Assembly (NCBI GenBank): GCA_964467615.1
Contig: CAYXRK010000019.1
Location: forward strand, 1 to 38,743
Length of the DNA: 38,743 nt
Direction of reading: 5' to 3'
DNA from: CAYXRK01 sp964467615
GTDB lineage: Bacteria; Hydrogenedentota; Hydrogenedentia; Hydrogenedentales; GCA-2746185
A model generated the notes under the pieces. That model had not been told where the DNA came from. It made no database searches and saw only the letters and a list, made by a program, of their open reading frames with translations. Each line of letters begins with the position of its first letter. The stretch's first letter is position 1. Shown here piece after piece: positions 24,374 to 31,609 of the stretch. Made by a program: the position numbers and the translations under genes.

Positions 24374-24717
24374 TCTGTTAGGACTCCGCGATTGGTGGTG
24401 GGACTCATGGAAGGAGGCAAAGCATGTGCCAAACTGTGAGTCGGCTGTAAGCGATTATGGTAAAACGAGTTACGATATACTTTTGAATTGCCATGGGCTG
24501 GACGAAAATGAACAATCGGAGGTGGCGCGGGTGAATCGGTTCAATTTTGAACGCGCCAAATTTAGGACGGCGAAGGTACGCATATACCGGTGATGAGCCA
24601 GAGAGCGGCAACGTTTTTTCGGCTGAACTCAAAGTTGAAAGTGGACACCGGGCGAGAGTAAACTCTGGCCTCGATTGAAATGGACCAGCGCGGTTTCCGC
24701 GCGGAGGACACGCAACG
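24374..24717 (+). other. Intergenic region with two overlapping mini-ORFs
   Basis: No ordinary gene is visible. On the plus strand a 20-codon ORF starts with GTG at 24531, 8 nt after GGAGG, and ends in TGA at 24591-24593. An ATG that overlaps this stop (TGATGA) opens a 22-codon ORF ending at 24661. A perfect 6-bp hairpin (GCGCGG with CCGCGC, 24688-24702) then abuts the GGAGG of the next small ORF. The arrangement resembles a translated leader; translation is not shown. Confidence 0.35.
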
Positions 24718-24849
24718 ATGGACGGCATGTACCGATTTTTCATTCTGCCCGCCGCCCAGGCTACGTGTGTCCATACGACGGATTCGCGACTTACTTGGCA
24801 TAACCGAAAGGTAGGCGCTGGTCCCGCCGCGGAGTTAGGCTTAACGTAA
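24718..24849 (+). CDS. Small ORF, 43 aa, before a terminator
   Basis: An ATG at 24718 follows GGAGG (24703-24707) at a spacing of 10 nt and opens a 43-codon frame ending in TAA. The peptide (RFFILPAAQATCVH then TTDSRLTWHNRK) has no recognised family and no signal motif. It ends 22 bp before a strong terminator. A hairpin directly next to its ribosome binding site could control initiation. It may be a small protein, a leader peptide or a chance frame. Confidence 0.4.
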   Translation: MDGMYRFFILPAAQATCVHTTDSRLTWHNRKVGAGPAAELGLT

Positions 24850-24871
24850 CCTAACACCTCAAGAAGCACTC

Positions 24872-24913
24872 AAAGCCGCGAGCTGGACCAGTAACCAGTT
24901 CGCGGCTTTTTTA
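24872..24913 (+). terminator. Strong rho-independent terminator
   Basis: AAAGCCGCGA (24872-24881) and TCGCGGCTTT (24900-24909) make a perfect 10-bp stem, with a further 4-bp inner helix in the loop, followed by TTTTTTATTT. It ends transcription on the plus strand between the 43-aa ORF and the next small ORF. It could also act as an attenuator of the sigma-like gene downstream. Confidence 0.9.
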
Positions 24914-24964
24914 TTTGCTTCGCCGGGCAGGCCGGTGAAGCAGACCCAACGGGAGAACGACGAC

Positions 24965-25114
24965 ATGAACGCTAAACATCTTGACGCTACCAAGCTCGGC
25001 ACTCGTATTCAGCCGGTATCGGCCAATCACCGTCTCCCGATTACTTGGGACTTGACGGCGAGCGGCGAAATCTTACGGAGAGGAGGCGGCGGCAATGGCC
25101 AGTTACAATCCTGA
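24965..25114 (+). CDS. Small ORF, 49 aa, overlapping the sigma-like gene
   Basis: An ATG at 24965 follows GGGAG at a spacing of about 9 nt. The 49-codon frame ends with TGA at 25112-25114, 20 nt inside the next gene, in another frame. The peptide is basic at its end (GEILRRGGGNG) and has no recognised family. It overlaps the GGAGG of the downstream gene, so its translation could couple to or modulate the sigma-like regulator. Confidence 0.4.
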   Translation: MNAKHLDATKLGTRIQPVSANHRLPITWDLTASGEILRRGGGGNGQLQS

Positions 25115-25517
25115 GTTCTGGGAAGTCCAGACCAGTTCGGCATACTTGGAGAGTCTGCCGGCGAACCGGGGACTGTGGTTTGAAACCGGGGAGGACCGCG
25201 AGCGGCGTCACGCGTTCCAGGATTTTTTCCAAGAAGTGAAGCCGACCGTGTCGAACCTGATTGATTCGGCGCTGACGAAACGGCAGTGCGAAGTGGTCAA
25301 GCTGTACTACTTGTGCGGCAAGACCCAGGAGGACATTGCCGCCATCCTCGACCTGTCGCAATCGACCGTCAGCCGCCACCTGTTCGGCACCGTCCGCCAG
25401 GGAAAGAAAGTCGGCGGGGCGATTCCAAAATTACGCAAATACATCGAGCGGGCGCAGCCATACGAAGTCGAGAACGCGTTCTCGCGCTTGCAAGGCAGGC
25501 TCGCCGAAGCAGTTTGA
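25095..25517 (+). CDS. Sigma-70 region 4-like HTH regulator
   Basis: The 140-residue protein has a sigma-70 region 4-type helix-turn-helix at residues about 61-95: LTKRQCEVVKLYYLCGKTQE then DIAAILDLSQSTVSRHLFG. It lacks region 2, so it is not a complete sigma factor. The basic tail VRQGKKVGGAIPKLRKYIER may extend the DNA contact. GGAGG lies 8 nt before the ATG. It probably acts as a DNA-binding regulator. A strong terminator lies upstream and another follows, making this a self-contained unit. Confidence 0.8.
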   Translation: MASYNPEFWEVQTSSAYLESLPANRGLWFETGEDRERRHAFQDFFQEVKPTVSNLIDSALTKRQCEVVKLYYLCGKTQEDIAAILDLSQSTVSRHLFGTVRQGKKVGGAIPKLRKYIERAQPYEVENAFSRLQGRLAEAV

Positions 25518-25531
25518 GTCCGGACAAGAGC

Positions 25532-25575
25532 GAGGCCCCGTGTTCCACGTGAGCACGGGGCCTCCTCGTATTTTA
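25532..25575 (+). terminator. Probable terminator after the sigma-like gene
   Basis: GAGGCCCCGTG (25532-25542) and CACGGGGCCTC (25554-25564) form a perfect 11-bp stem 14 bp after the stop codon. The downstream T-rich tract (gtatttta) is short, so termination may be less efficient than at the other sites. Confidence 0.75.
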
Positions 25576-25584
25576 CCCGTCGTC

Positions 25585-25604
25585 ATTCCCGCGCAGACGG
25601 GAAT
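25585..25604. repeat. dRS3-like 20-bp inverted repeat
   Basis: ATTCCCGCGCAGACGGGAAT matches the pattern ATTCCC-N8-GGGAAT, with 7-bp arms. Repeats of this form occur in many copies in intergenic DNA of Neisseria (dRS3), and similar ones occur in other bacteria. It lies directly downstream of the terminator, at the border of the guaB remnant region. Confidence 0.6.
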
Positions 25605-25784
25605 CCAGAGGTAAGACGGATCGTGGGTTTTGCGGGATCTAACGGTTGTGGATGGTGGTGTTGATCCGGTTTGCGGGAGGGGGTGGGGTTGTTGCCGGGG
25701 GAGTCGGCTGCGGTGGACGGAACGGTGGTGCGGGCGGCGTCCTCGTGCGGTGCGTCGAAGTCGCGCAAGCAACTTGAAAAGCGT

Positions 25785-25964
25785 CGCGAGCCGCGCTTCG
25801 GTCGCCGTGTCCATCGCGGAACTGGAAAGCGGAATATTCAGCGCGATGTTCCGCGTGAACAGCGTGCGTAGATCGACCTGGCTCGGAAGAACATCCGAGC
25901 GGGCGGGCTTCAACAGAACGTCGTCGAAGGAGAGCGCTTCACTAAATCGGTCGTCGGAATCCAT
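25785..25964 (-). pseudogene. guaB: Truncated guaB (IMP dehydrogenase) 5' end
   Basis: The frame from the ATG at 25964 reads MDSDDRFSEALSFDDVLLKP then ARSDVLPSQVDL, NIALNIPLSSSAMDTATEARLA. This matches the conserved N-terminus of inosine-5'-monophosphate dehydrogenase. Homology stops after about 60 residues, and the open frame then continues as low-complexity basic sequence into the dRS3-like repeat. The catalytic Cys loop and the CBS domains are missing, so it cannot be functional. GAGG lies just before the ATG. It looks like the remains of a deletion or recombination event; an intact guaB should exist elsewhere in the genome. Confidence 0.8.
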
Positions 25965-26045
25965 GACGCCTCGCGCAATTCGCGGCTTCCCGGAGGCGTC
26001 AACTCGCTCCGGGTTCAAGAATATACGGAAGTCATCGCGAACCGT

Positions 26046-27104
26046 TCAACGTGCTTCGTCGGAGTCCTCTGCGTCTTCGAAATTGTGCCCGAAAAGATTG
26101 CCTGCTACGTTCTCCCAATCATGATCGGAAAGTTGGCCAGCGTCATGCTTTCTCATGAATTCTTCGTATATTTTCGCGATAGACGTATGGCTATTGACGG
26201 TCACGTGTTTGCTGGGCGGTCCTCCCTCGCAACCTTCTCTTCGTTCAATTCTAAGTTCTTTCTCGAATGGCGGGCTAAAGATAGCCCGCAACATCAGAGG
26301 TTGAACATATTGCCCGGGAGGCATTCGATACTCTGGATTAGAAATCATGCTACAGAAAAGTCCGAATGAAAATGTCCCATTCCAATTCGTTTTATCCAGC
26401 GTCTCAACGCTTAGTTTGCACTCAGTTCCTGGAACATTCATTACCCTAATGTCCAAATAAATGTCCCTAGCGATACCCAACCCATCATTTGTTAGGAGGA
26501 TTCCCATTTGGCATTCTAAACTCTTTCCATTGAGATTCACTGGGCCTGAAAGCCATTGGCCGATGATTCTTGGTTGCGGTCGCCTCCCGAACATTCCGGC
26601 TAGAACTTGGTGTGGCACCGGCACGAAATCGGATCCGGCGCGCATGTAGTACTGTAACTTGCCGACGACCTGATGAGGAGCGTGGTTGCTCTGAGGAACG
26701 TAAGTGACCACAAACCCTTTGTTGGTTTTATCCAATTCAATCGCGTGATGCTGGACTCCACCGTGTGGTGGCACCGTACAACCGGAGACCACGCCCTCCA
26801 ACCAACTCTTGAAACGCTTGGGATCATCAAGTGGCTTTTCGTATTGAGGGACATCCGCGCCGTCACTCCCACGCGAACAATCCACTCCCCAAATGATAAC
26901 GCCGCCCTCCGAATTTCCAAATCCCGAAATCGACTTCGCGAGATTATTTCGATCAATGTCGCTGAGTCGCTTTTTGGTCCCGTCGTCACTGGAACGTTTG
27001 AAGTCGAGAAACAATTCTTCGGATTGGCGTTCCTCGATCAGATTCCGAATCGCCTCAACGCCGTCCCGCTTGAGGCGCCCGAACAACTCTTCCGCTCTAT
27101 TCAT
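26046..27104 (-). CDS. Schlafen/AlbA_2 domain protein
   Basis: The 352-residue protein has an N-terminal AlbA_2 domain with ELFLDFKRS (Glu30, Asp34, Lys36) and NNLAKSISGFGNSEGGVIIWGVD, the conserved core of Schlafen-like proteins. Some relatives are nucleases or ATP-binding regulators, and some occur in anti-phage loci. The C-terminal 150 residues are a beta-rich domain (LLTNDGLGIARDIYLDIRVMN) that I do not recognise. The gene has visibly lower GC content and different codon use from its neighbours, consistent with horizontal transfer. The guaB remnant lies immediately downstream and the palindrome cluster upstream. Confidence 0.82.
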   Translation of the reverse strand: MNRAEELFGRLKRDGVEAIRNLIEERQSEELFLDFKRSSDDGTKKRLSDIDRNNLAKSISGFGNSEGGVIIWGVDCSRGSDGADVPQYEKPLDDPKRFKSWLEGVVSGCTVPPHGGVQHHAIELDKTNKGFVVTYVPQSNHAPHQVVGKLQYYMRAGSDFVPVPHQVLAGMFGRRPQPRIIGQWLSGPVNLNGKSLECQMGILLTNDGLGIARDIYLDIRVMNVPGTECKLSVETLDKTNWNGTFSFGLFCSMISNPEYRMPPGQYVQPLMLRAIFSPPFEKELRIERREGCEGGPPSKHVTVNSHTSIAKIYEEFMRKHDAGQLSDHDWENVAGNLFGHNFEDAEDSDEAR

Positions 27105-27181
27105 CGATTCTCCCGTCGCAGCGATTCTAATAACGTATGGTTCCCGCGATTCTTGAATACATCCGAAATATTACACGATCC

Positions 27182-27235
27182 CTGAAGTTTCGATCTTATG
27201 GATCGAAATTTCAATGATCAGTATCCTGATCATTG
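27182..27235. repeat. Palindrome copy 1 with adjacent second palindrome
   Basis: TGAAGTTTCGATC (27183-27195) and GATCGAAATTTCA (27201-27213) form a 13-bp inverted repeat with one G-T pair. Overlapping it, CAATGATCAG and CTGATCATTG (27212-27235) form a perfect 10-bp inverted repeat with a 4-nt spacer. Copy 2 is at 27423-27457. Confidence 0.8.
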
Positions 27236-27263
27236 GTACATAACGACTTAGGTGGCCTGATCT

Positions 27264-27455
27264 TCATTGAAATTTCTGGGAGGCGCTGGACACAAGCGCG
27301 GTTTTGCCAAATCGCCGTGGGCCCAGTATCTCTACTGTCCGAGCGTATCGAAGATGGCTCTCCTTCCCGAGTTGAAGTTCGCAACCAGGAGTGTCCACGC
27401 ATGTTATGATAGCGAGCCAACCTTGAAATCTCGATCCTAGGGTTCGAGATTTCAA
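27264..27455 (-). pseudogene. Possible ATPase fragment with Walker A motif
   Basis: A minus-strand frame contains VEILGPRRFGKTALVSSA, with GPRRFGKT (27300-27323) matching Walker A (GxxxxGKT) as in AAA-type GPRRxGKT ATPases. The preceding GCELQLGKESHLRYART resembles the usual linker and GRE-type segment of those proteins. The frame ends a few residues later and has no start with a ribosome binding site. It may be a decayed ATPase or a chance match. Confidence 0.3.
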
Positions 27456-27457
27456 TG
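27423..27457. repeat. Palindrome copy 2
   Basis: TTGAAATCTCGA and TCGAGATTTCAA form a perfect 12-bp inverted repeat (27423-27455) followed by TG. It matches copy 1 at 28 of 35 positions in the same orientation. One pair of differences is compensatory (T-A in copy 1, C-G in copy 2). Confidence 0.8.
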
Positions 27458-27460
27458 TTC

Positions 27461-27495
27461 ACTTGTAACGTACTGCAATATAATAGGTTACAAGT
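27461..27495 (+). promoter_or_regulatory. -10 box inside an operator-like palindrome
   Basis: ACTTGTAAC (27461-27469) and GTTACAAGT (27487-27495) are perfect inverted arms with a 17-bp spacer. A consensus TATAAT (27479-27484) lies between them. The -35 region is weak (TGTTCA). A regulator bound to the arms would cover the promoter of the oxidoreductase gene that starts at 27585. Confidence 0.5.
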
Positions 27496-27584
27496 TTTGT
27501 TTTCGTCGTATTCGGTTCATTTAGCACATATTTAATAGCGCGTTTCACGGCCTCGCACCCTGTATCAACTTGAACGGAGGAACC

Positions 27585-28949
27585 ATGAGCACCCCCAAGA
27601 ACGACTCAAAAAAACAGTCCCAATCCCGCCGCGGTTTCCTCAAGGCCGCGTCCGCCGCCGCGGCCGGCGCCGTCATCGCCAAAAACATCTTCCCCGGCAA
27701 GGTCCTCGGCGCGAACGAACGCATCCTCACCGGCCACATCGGCACCGGCGGCATGGGCACGCGCAACCTCGAGCTTTGCGTCTTTCGGGAGAAAGAAGAC
27801 ATCCAGCCCATCGCCGTGTGCGACCTCTGGGAAGAACATCGCATGCGCGCCGCGGACCTCGTCTCGAACAAGTACGACAAACCGAGCGTCCACATCTACC
27901 ACGAAGAAATCATCGACAACAAAGACATCGACGTCGTCGTCGTCGTCACGCCCGACCACTGGCACACAATCCCCTCGATCCAGGCCTGCGAAGCCGGCAA
28001 GGACGTGTGGTGCGAGAAGCCGCTCAACACCGCCATCGGCGAAGGACAGCCGCTGATCGACGCCGTGCGCAAGAACAAACGCGTGCTTCAATGCGGCAAC
28101 TTCCAACGCTCCGGCGCGCACTTCAAGGAAGTCCACGACCTCATCACGTCCGGCTACATCGGCAAGATCGCACGCTGCGAAACGTGGATTCACGACGGGG
28201 GCAAAAATCAAAACATCGGCACTCCGCCCGACGGCCCCGCGCCCGAGGGCCTCGATTGGGACCGCTATCTCGGCTGGACGAAGAAAGTCCAGTACAACAA
28301 GAACCGCCACCTCTACAACTTCCGCTGGTTCCTCGATTACTCCGGCGGCAAGATGACCGATTGGGGCGCGCACCTCATCGACATCGTGCTGTGGTGCATG
28401 GGCGAAGACAAGCAGCCGAAGACCGTCTCGGCACTCGGCGGCAAGTACGTTCTTACCGACAACCGCACCACCCCCGACACGCTCGAAGTGTTGTACGAAT
28501 ACGACGACTACATCCTCTCGTTCTCGAACCGCGTCTATAACGGCTATGTCGAGCGCAACCGCTACGGCATCCTGTTCTACGGCTCAAAGGGCACGCTCTA
28601 CGCCGATCGTATGGGCTACTTCGTCAAGCCCGTCGAGGACGGCTGCGAGCCGCGCGAAGTCAAAGACCAAAAAGAAGGCGACATGAACGTCGCCCACTGG
28701 GACAACTTTGTCGAGTGCGTCAAGTCCCGCCAGGATCCGATCAGCCACGTCGAGTCCGCCTTCAACACAGCGCGCACCTGCCACCTGGGCACGACGGCCT
28801 ACGTCGCAGGCAACCAGCGCCTCGAATGGGACAGCAAGACCCAACGCTTCACCGGCGCCGACACGGATGCCGTCAAAAAAGCCAACGACTGGGCCTACCG
28901 TCCCTATCAAAACGGATACTCGCTGAAGAAACCGTATCTGCCCGCGTAG
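27585..28949 (+). CDS. Tat-exported Gfo/Idh/MocA family oxidoreductase
   Basis: The start is the ATG at 27585, with GGAGG 4-5 nt upstream; a TTG at 27570 is also in frame. The 454-residue protein has a twin-arginine signal (SQSRRGFLKAASAAAAGA), a Rossmann fold (GHIGTGGMGTRN) and the catalytic Lys in WCEKPLN. The C-terminal domain contains WFLDYSGGKMTDWGAHLIDI, typical of periplasmic planctomycete-type family members. The enzyme probably oxidises or isomerises a sugar with a tightly bound NAD(P). It is monocistronic. It may work with other Tat-exported sugar enzymes such as the one at 13778, but no operon link exists. Confidence 0.93.
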   Translation: MSTPKNDSKKQSQSRRGFLKAASAAAAGAVIAKNIFPGKVLGANERILTGHIGTGGMGTRNLELCVFREKEDIQPIAVCDLWEEHRMRAADLVSNKYDKPSVHIYHEEIIDNKDIDVVVVVTPDHWHTIPSIQACEAGKDVWCEKPLNTAIGEGQPLIDAVRKNKRVLQCGNFQRSGAHFKEVHDLITSGYIGKIARCETWIHDGGKNQNIGTPPDGPAPEGLDWDRYLGWTKKVQYNKNRHLYNFRWFLDYSGGKMTDWGAHLIDIVLWCMGEDKQPKTVSALGGKYVLTDNRTTPDTLEVLYEYDDYILSFSNRVYNGYVERNRYGILFYGSKGTLYADRMGYFVKPVEDGCEPREVKDQKEGDMNVAHWDNFVECVKSRQDPISHVESAFNTARTCHLGTTAYVAGNQRLEWDSKTQRFTGADTDAVKKANDWAYRPYQNGYSLKKPYLPA

Positions 28950-29098
28950 TGCAGTGTTGAAAACCTGACGCCGAACTCGCGACAGCATCGTCGCGTAAGG
29001 CCGAAGCCCCACGAGTCGCATCGTCCCCTCGTCGGCTTGAGTTTCGTCAGACCTGCAAAGGTCTTGCAATGTCGACCGAACGCGCCCGCCGGACGAAC

Positions 29099-29127
29099 AA
29101 AAAAAGGGCCGACGCGAACGCCGGCCC
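29099..29127 (-). terminator. Rho-independent terminator of the gspF/pilC gene
   Basis: GGGCCG (29106-29111) pairs with CGGCCC (29122-29127). On the minus strand the stem is followed by seven T residues. It lies 29 bp downstream of the 29156-30400 stop. Confidence 0.9.
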
Positions 29128-29155
29128 GGTCGTGGAGGAGTGAAGGTTTAGAAGT

Positions 29156-30400
29156 TTACTTCGGGACGGGGGCGCCGCTGCCTTGAACGGCGGTCGATAG
29201 CCCGAGGATTGGCAGGAACAGGGCGATTACGATGCCGCCCACGACGATACCCATCATCATGATGAGGATTGGCTCAATCAGACTGGTGAGGCCGTCGACC
29301 GTGGCGCGCACTTCGCTGTCGTAGAAGTCGGCGATCTTTTCGAGCATGACTTCAAGCGCGCCGGTCTTTTCGCCGACACCGATCATGCGCGTGACCATCG
29401 AGGGAAATTCGCCGCTGCGAGCGAGAGGGTCGGCGAGCGTCTCACCGTTTCGGACGCTTTCGGCGGAGTTGCGAATGGCCTTGGCGAATACCTCGCTGCC
29501 CGCGGTGCGCTCGACGATTTCCATCGCTTGCAGGATCGGCACCCCGGAGCGCGTGAGGGTGGAGAGCGTGCGGGTGAAGCGGCTCACGGCGACCTTGCGA
29601 AGCAACTTGCCGAAAATCGGCAGCCGCAATCGAATGACGTCGAGGTTGTATGCACCGCCCGGCGTTTGACCATATACGCGGACGGCGACTACCAGCCCGA
29701 CGCCCGCGGCGACGACGATCAGGGCCTTCCAACTCGCGAGCGTATTGCTGACTCCGATGAGGATGCGGGTAGGCGCGGGCAGTTTCGCGTTGAGTTCGAG
29801 GAAGATCGTCGCGAATTGCGGCACCACGAAGATGATTAGGCCACCGGCCATAAGGATAATAAGGCTGAACGCAACGACCGGGTAGGTCATGGCGGAACGG
29901 ACGCGCCGTTTCAATTCCGCCGTCGCTTCAAGATAGTCGGCCAGTTGGAGCAGCACGCCGTCCAAGTCGCCGCCCGCTTCACCAGCGCGGACCATGCTGA
30001 CGTAGAGGTCTGGGAAGGCGCGCGCGTAACGGCGAAGCGCCTCGGAAAACGTTTCACCGCCTTCAACGTCTTGCGCAACGCCGCGAATGATCGCGGCGAA
30101 ATTCGCCTCTTCGGTCTGCTCGGCGAGGATGTCCAAACTCTGGAGCAAGGGAAGACCAGCGTTGACCATGGTGGCCATCTGGCGGGTGAAGAGCAGGAGT
30201 TCGACCTGCTTGACCCGCTTTCCGGCGAGCTTCGAGATGGCGCGGGCCGTGCCACCGCCTTGTTCCTTGATGGAAGCGGGATCCGCGGCAAGCCCGCGTG
30301 ACTGAAGCATCTGGATGAGCGCCTGACGGTTGTCGGCGTTCATTTTTCCCCGTTGGACTTTTCCGTCGCGCGAGCGAGCGGCATAGCTAAAGGTTGGCAT
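29156..30400 (-). CDS. Type II secretion/type IV pilus inner-membrane protein (GspF/PilC family)
   Basis: The start is the ATG at 30400, with GGAGG 8 nt upstream. The 414-residue protein has the two T2SSF domains, with signatures LLLFTRQMATMVNAGLPLLQ and FTRTLSTLTRSGVPILQAME. Three membrane helices are present (YPVVAFSLIILMAGGLIIFVV, split in the middle of the protein, plus one at the C-terminus). It is the platform protein that couples the assembly ATPase to pseudopilin or pilin movement. No GspE/PilB, pilin or secretin gene is next to it, so whether it serves secretion or pili is unknown. It has its own terminator. Confidence 0.93.
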   Translation of the reverse strand: MPTFSYAARSRDGKVQRGKMNADNRQALIQMLQSRGLAADPASIKEQGGGTARAISKLAGKRVKQVELLLFTRQMATMVNAGLPLLQSLDILAEQTEEANFAAIIRGVAQDVEGGETFSEALRRYARAFPDLYVSMVRAGEAGGDLDGVLLQLADYLEATAELKRRVRSAMTYPVVAFSLIILMAGGLIIFVVPQFATIFLELNAKLPAPTRILIGVSNTLASWKALIVVAAGVGLVVAVRVYGQTPGGAYNLDVIRLRLPIFGKLLRKVAVSRFTRTLSTLTRSGVPILQAMEIVERTAGSEVFAKAIRNSAESVRNGETLADPLARSGEFPSMVTRMIGVGEKTGALEVMLEKIADFYDSEVRATVDGLTSLIEPILIMMMGIVVGGIVIALFLPILGLSTAVQGSGAPVPK

Positions 30401-30506
30401 GCAGGTTCCCTCCACCCCTTCGGTCGCAGTGCGCCAAGTATACGGCGCGGGGAGGATTTAGACAACCCTGCGCAAAGGCCGGATAAGGGCCTGCGTTACG
30501 GCCTCT

Positions 30507-31406
30507 TTACCGCCCGAGTTCTGCCGCGAAGTGTTCTTCCAATCGGGCCTGGCGGAACGAAAATCCCGCGTTTTCGAGTTTGGCCGGGCGGACGCGTTGG
30601 CCCGCGAGAAGCAATTCGGCGGCGATTTCGCCCAGAGAGAGGCGCAGCACGAAGGCCGGCGCAGGCAGCACTGCACGGCGATTGATCGATCGGGCGAGGG
30701 TCCGGGTGAATTCGCGGTTCGTGACGGCGTGCGGCGAAACGACGTTGACCGGGCCGGACAACGGCTCGCGCTCGACTACGAAGCGCGCGGCGGCGACAGC
30801 GTCCACAAGAGAAATCCACGGCATGTATTGCCGGCCGTTTCCGAGCGGACCGCCAAGACCGGCGCGGAACAGCGGCAGCATTTTGGCGAGAGCGCCGCCT
30901 TCACGGGTGAGCACGACGCCGAATCGGAGGTGCGCTACGCGAGCGCCTGCGCTGCGCGCGGGGTCTGCGGCGGATTCCCAGGCCTCGCACAGCTCGGCGA
31001 GAAAGCCCTTGCCGCGAGGGCTGGTCTCGTCGAGCCATTCATCCGTGCGGTCGCCGTAGTAGCCGGTTGCCGAAGCGCATACAAACGTGCGCGGCGTGGC
31101 CGCTGAGGCGATAGCGTTGGCCAGTGTGCGGACAGCGTCCACGCGGCTTTGGATTAATTCGCGTTTGCGCGAGCGCGTCCATCGCTTGTCCGCGATGCCC
31201 GCGCCGGACAGGCAAACGACGGTGTCGACGCCATCGAGCGCGCGAGGATCGAGCGCTTCACGCGCGGGATCCCATGCGAATTCGTTGTCGGAGCGTGGCG
31301 TGGTCCGCGTCAAAACGCGGACGGCGTCACTCGCGGCGCGGCAGGTTTCGACCAGACGGCGGCCGATGAGGCCGCTCGCTCCGGCGAATAAAATCGTGCG
31401 GGGCAT
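30507..31406 (-). CDS. TIGR01777-family epimerase (NAD-dependent, SDR type)
   Basis: The ATG at 31406 gives 299 residues, which matches the family; the longer frame to 31487 adds no conserved sequence. The Rossmann motif is ILFAGASGLIGRRLVE. The family motifs VVCLSGAGIADKRWTRSRKR and SATGYYGDRTDEWLDE follow, with the YYG active-site region, then LRFGVVLTREGGALAKMLPL and GNGRQYMPWISLVDAV. A C-terminal DUF1731-like tail closes the protein. Relatives (YfcH) act on nucleotide sugars or thylakoid proteins; the activity is undefined. It ends 107 bp before the GspF-like gene start. No clear ribosome binding site. Confidence 0.88.
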   Translation of the reverse strand: MPRTILFAGASGLIGRRLVETCRAASDAVRVLTRTTPRSDNEFAWDPAREALDPRALDGVDTVVCLSGAGIADKRWTRSRKRELIQSRVDAVRTLANAIASAATPRTFVCASATGYYGDRTDEWLDETSPRGKGFLAELCEAWESAADPARSAGARVAHLRFGVVLTREGGALAKMLPLFRAGLGGPLGNGRQYMPWISLVDAVAAARFVVEREPLSGPVNVVSPHAVTNREFTRTLARSINRRAVLPAPAFVLRLSLGEIAAELLLAGQRVRPAKLENAGFSFRQARLEEHFAAELGR

Positions 31407-31609
31407 CGGGTATGCGAGTCCGGGTTTCGCAGCGGGAAAGCACGAGGAGGATAACAGAGGCGAACAGTATGAGCGCGGCGGTCGCACTACTTCATGCAGG
31501 TCCCGATTCGCGCGGCGTTGGTCGGTTAGAAACAGTCGGAGTCGGGATCTTTCCCGTTACTTGCATCGCCTTACGACATCGGGTCGCGTTGGCCGCGAAC
31601 GGGGGACGT

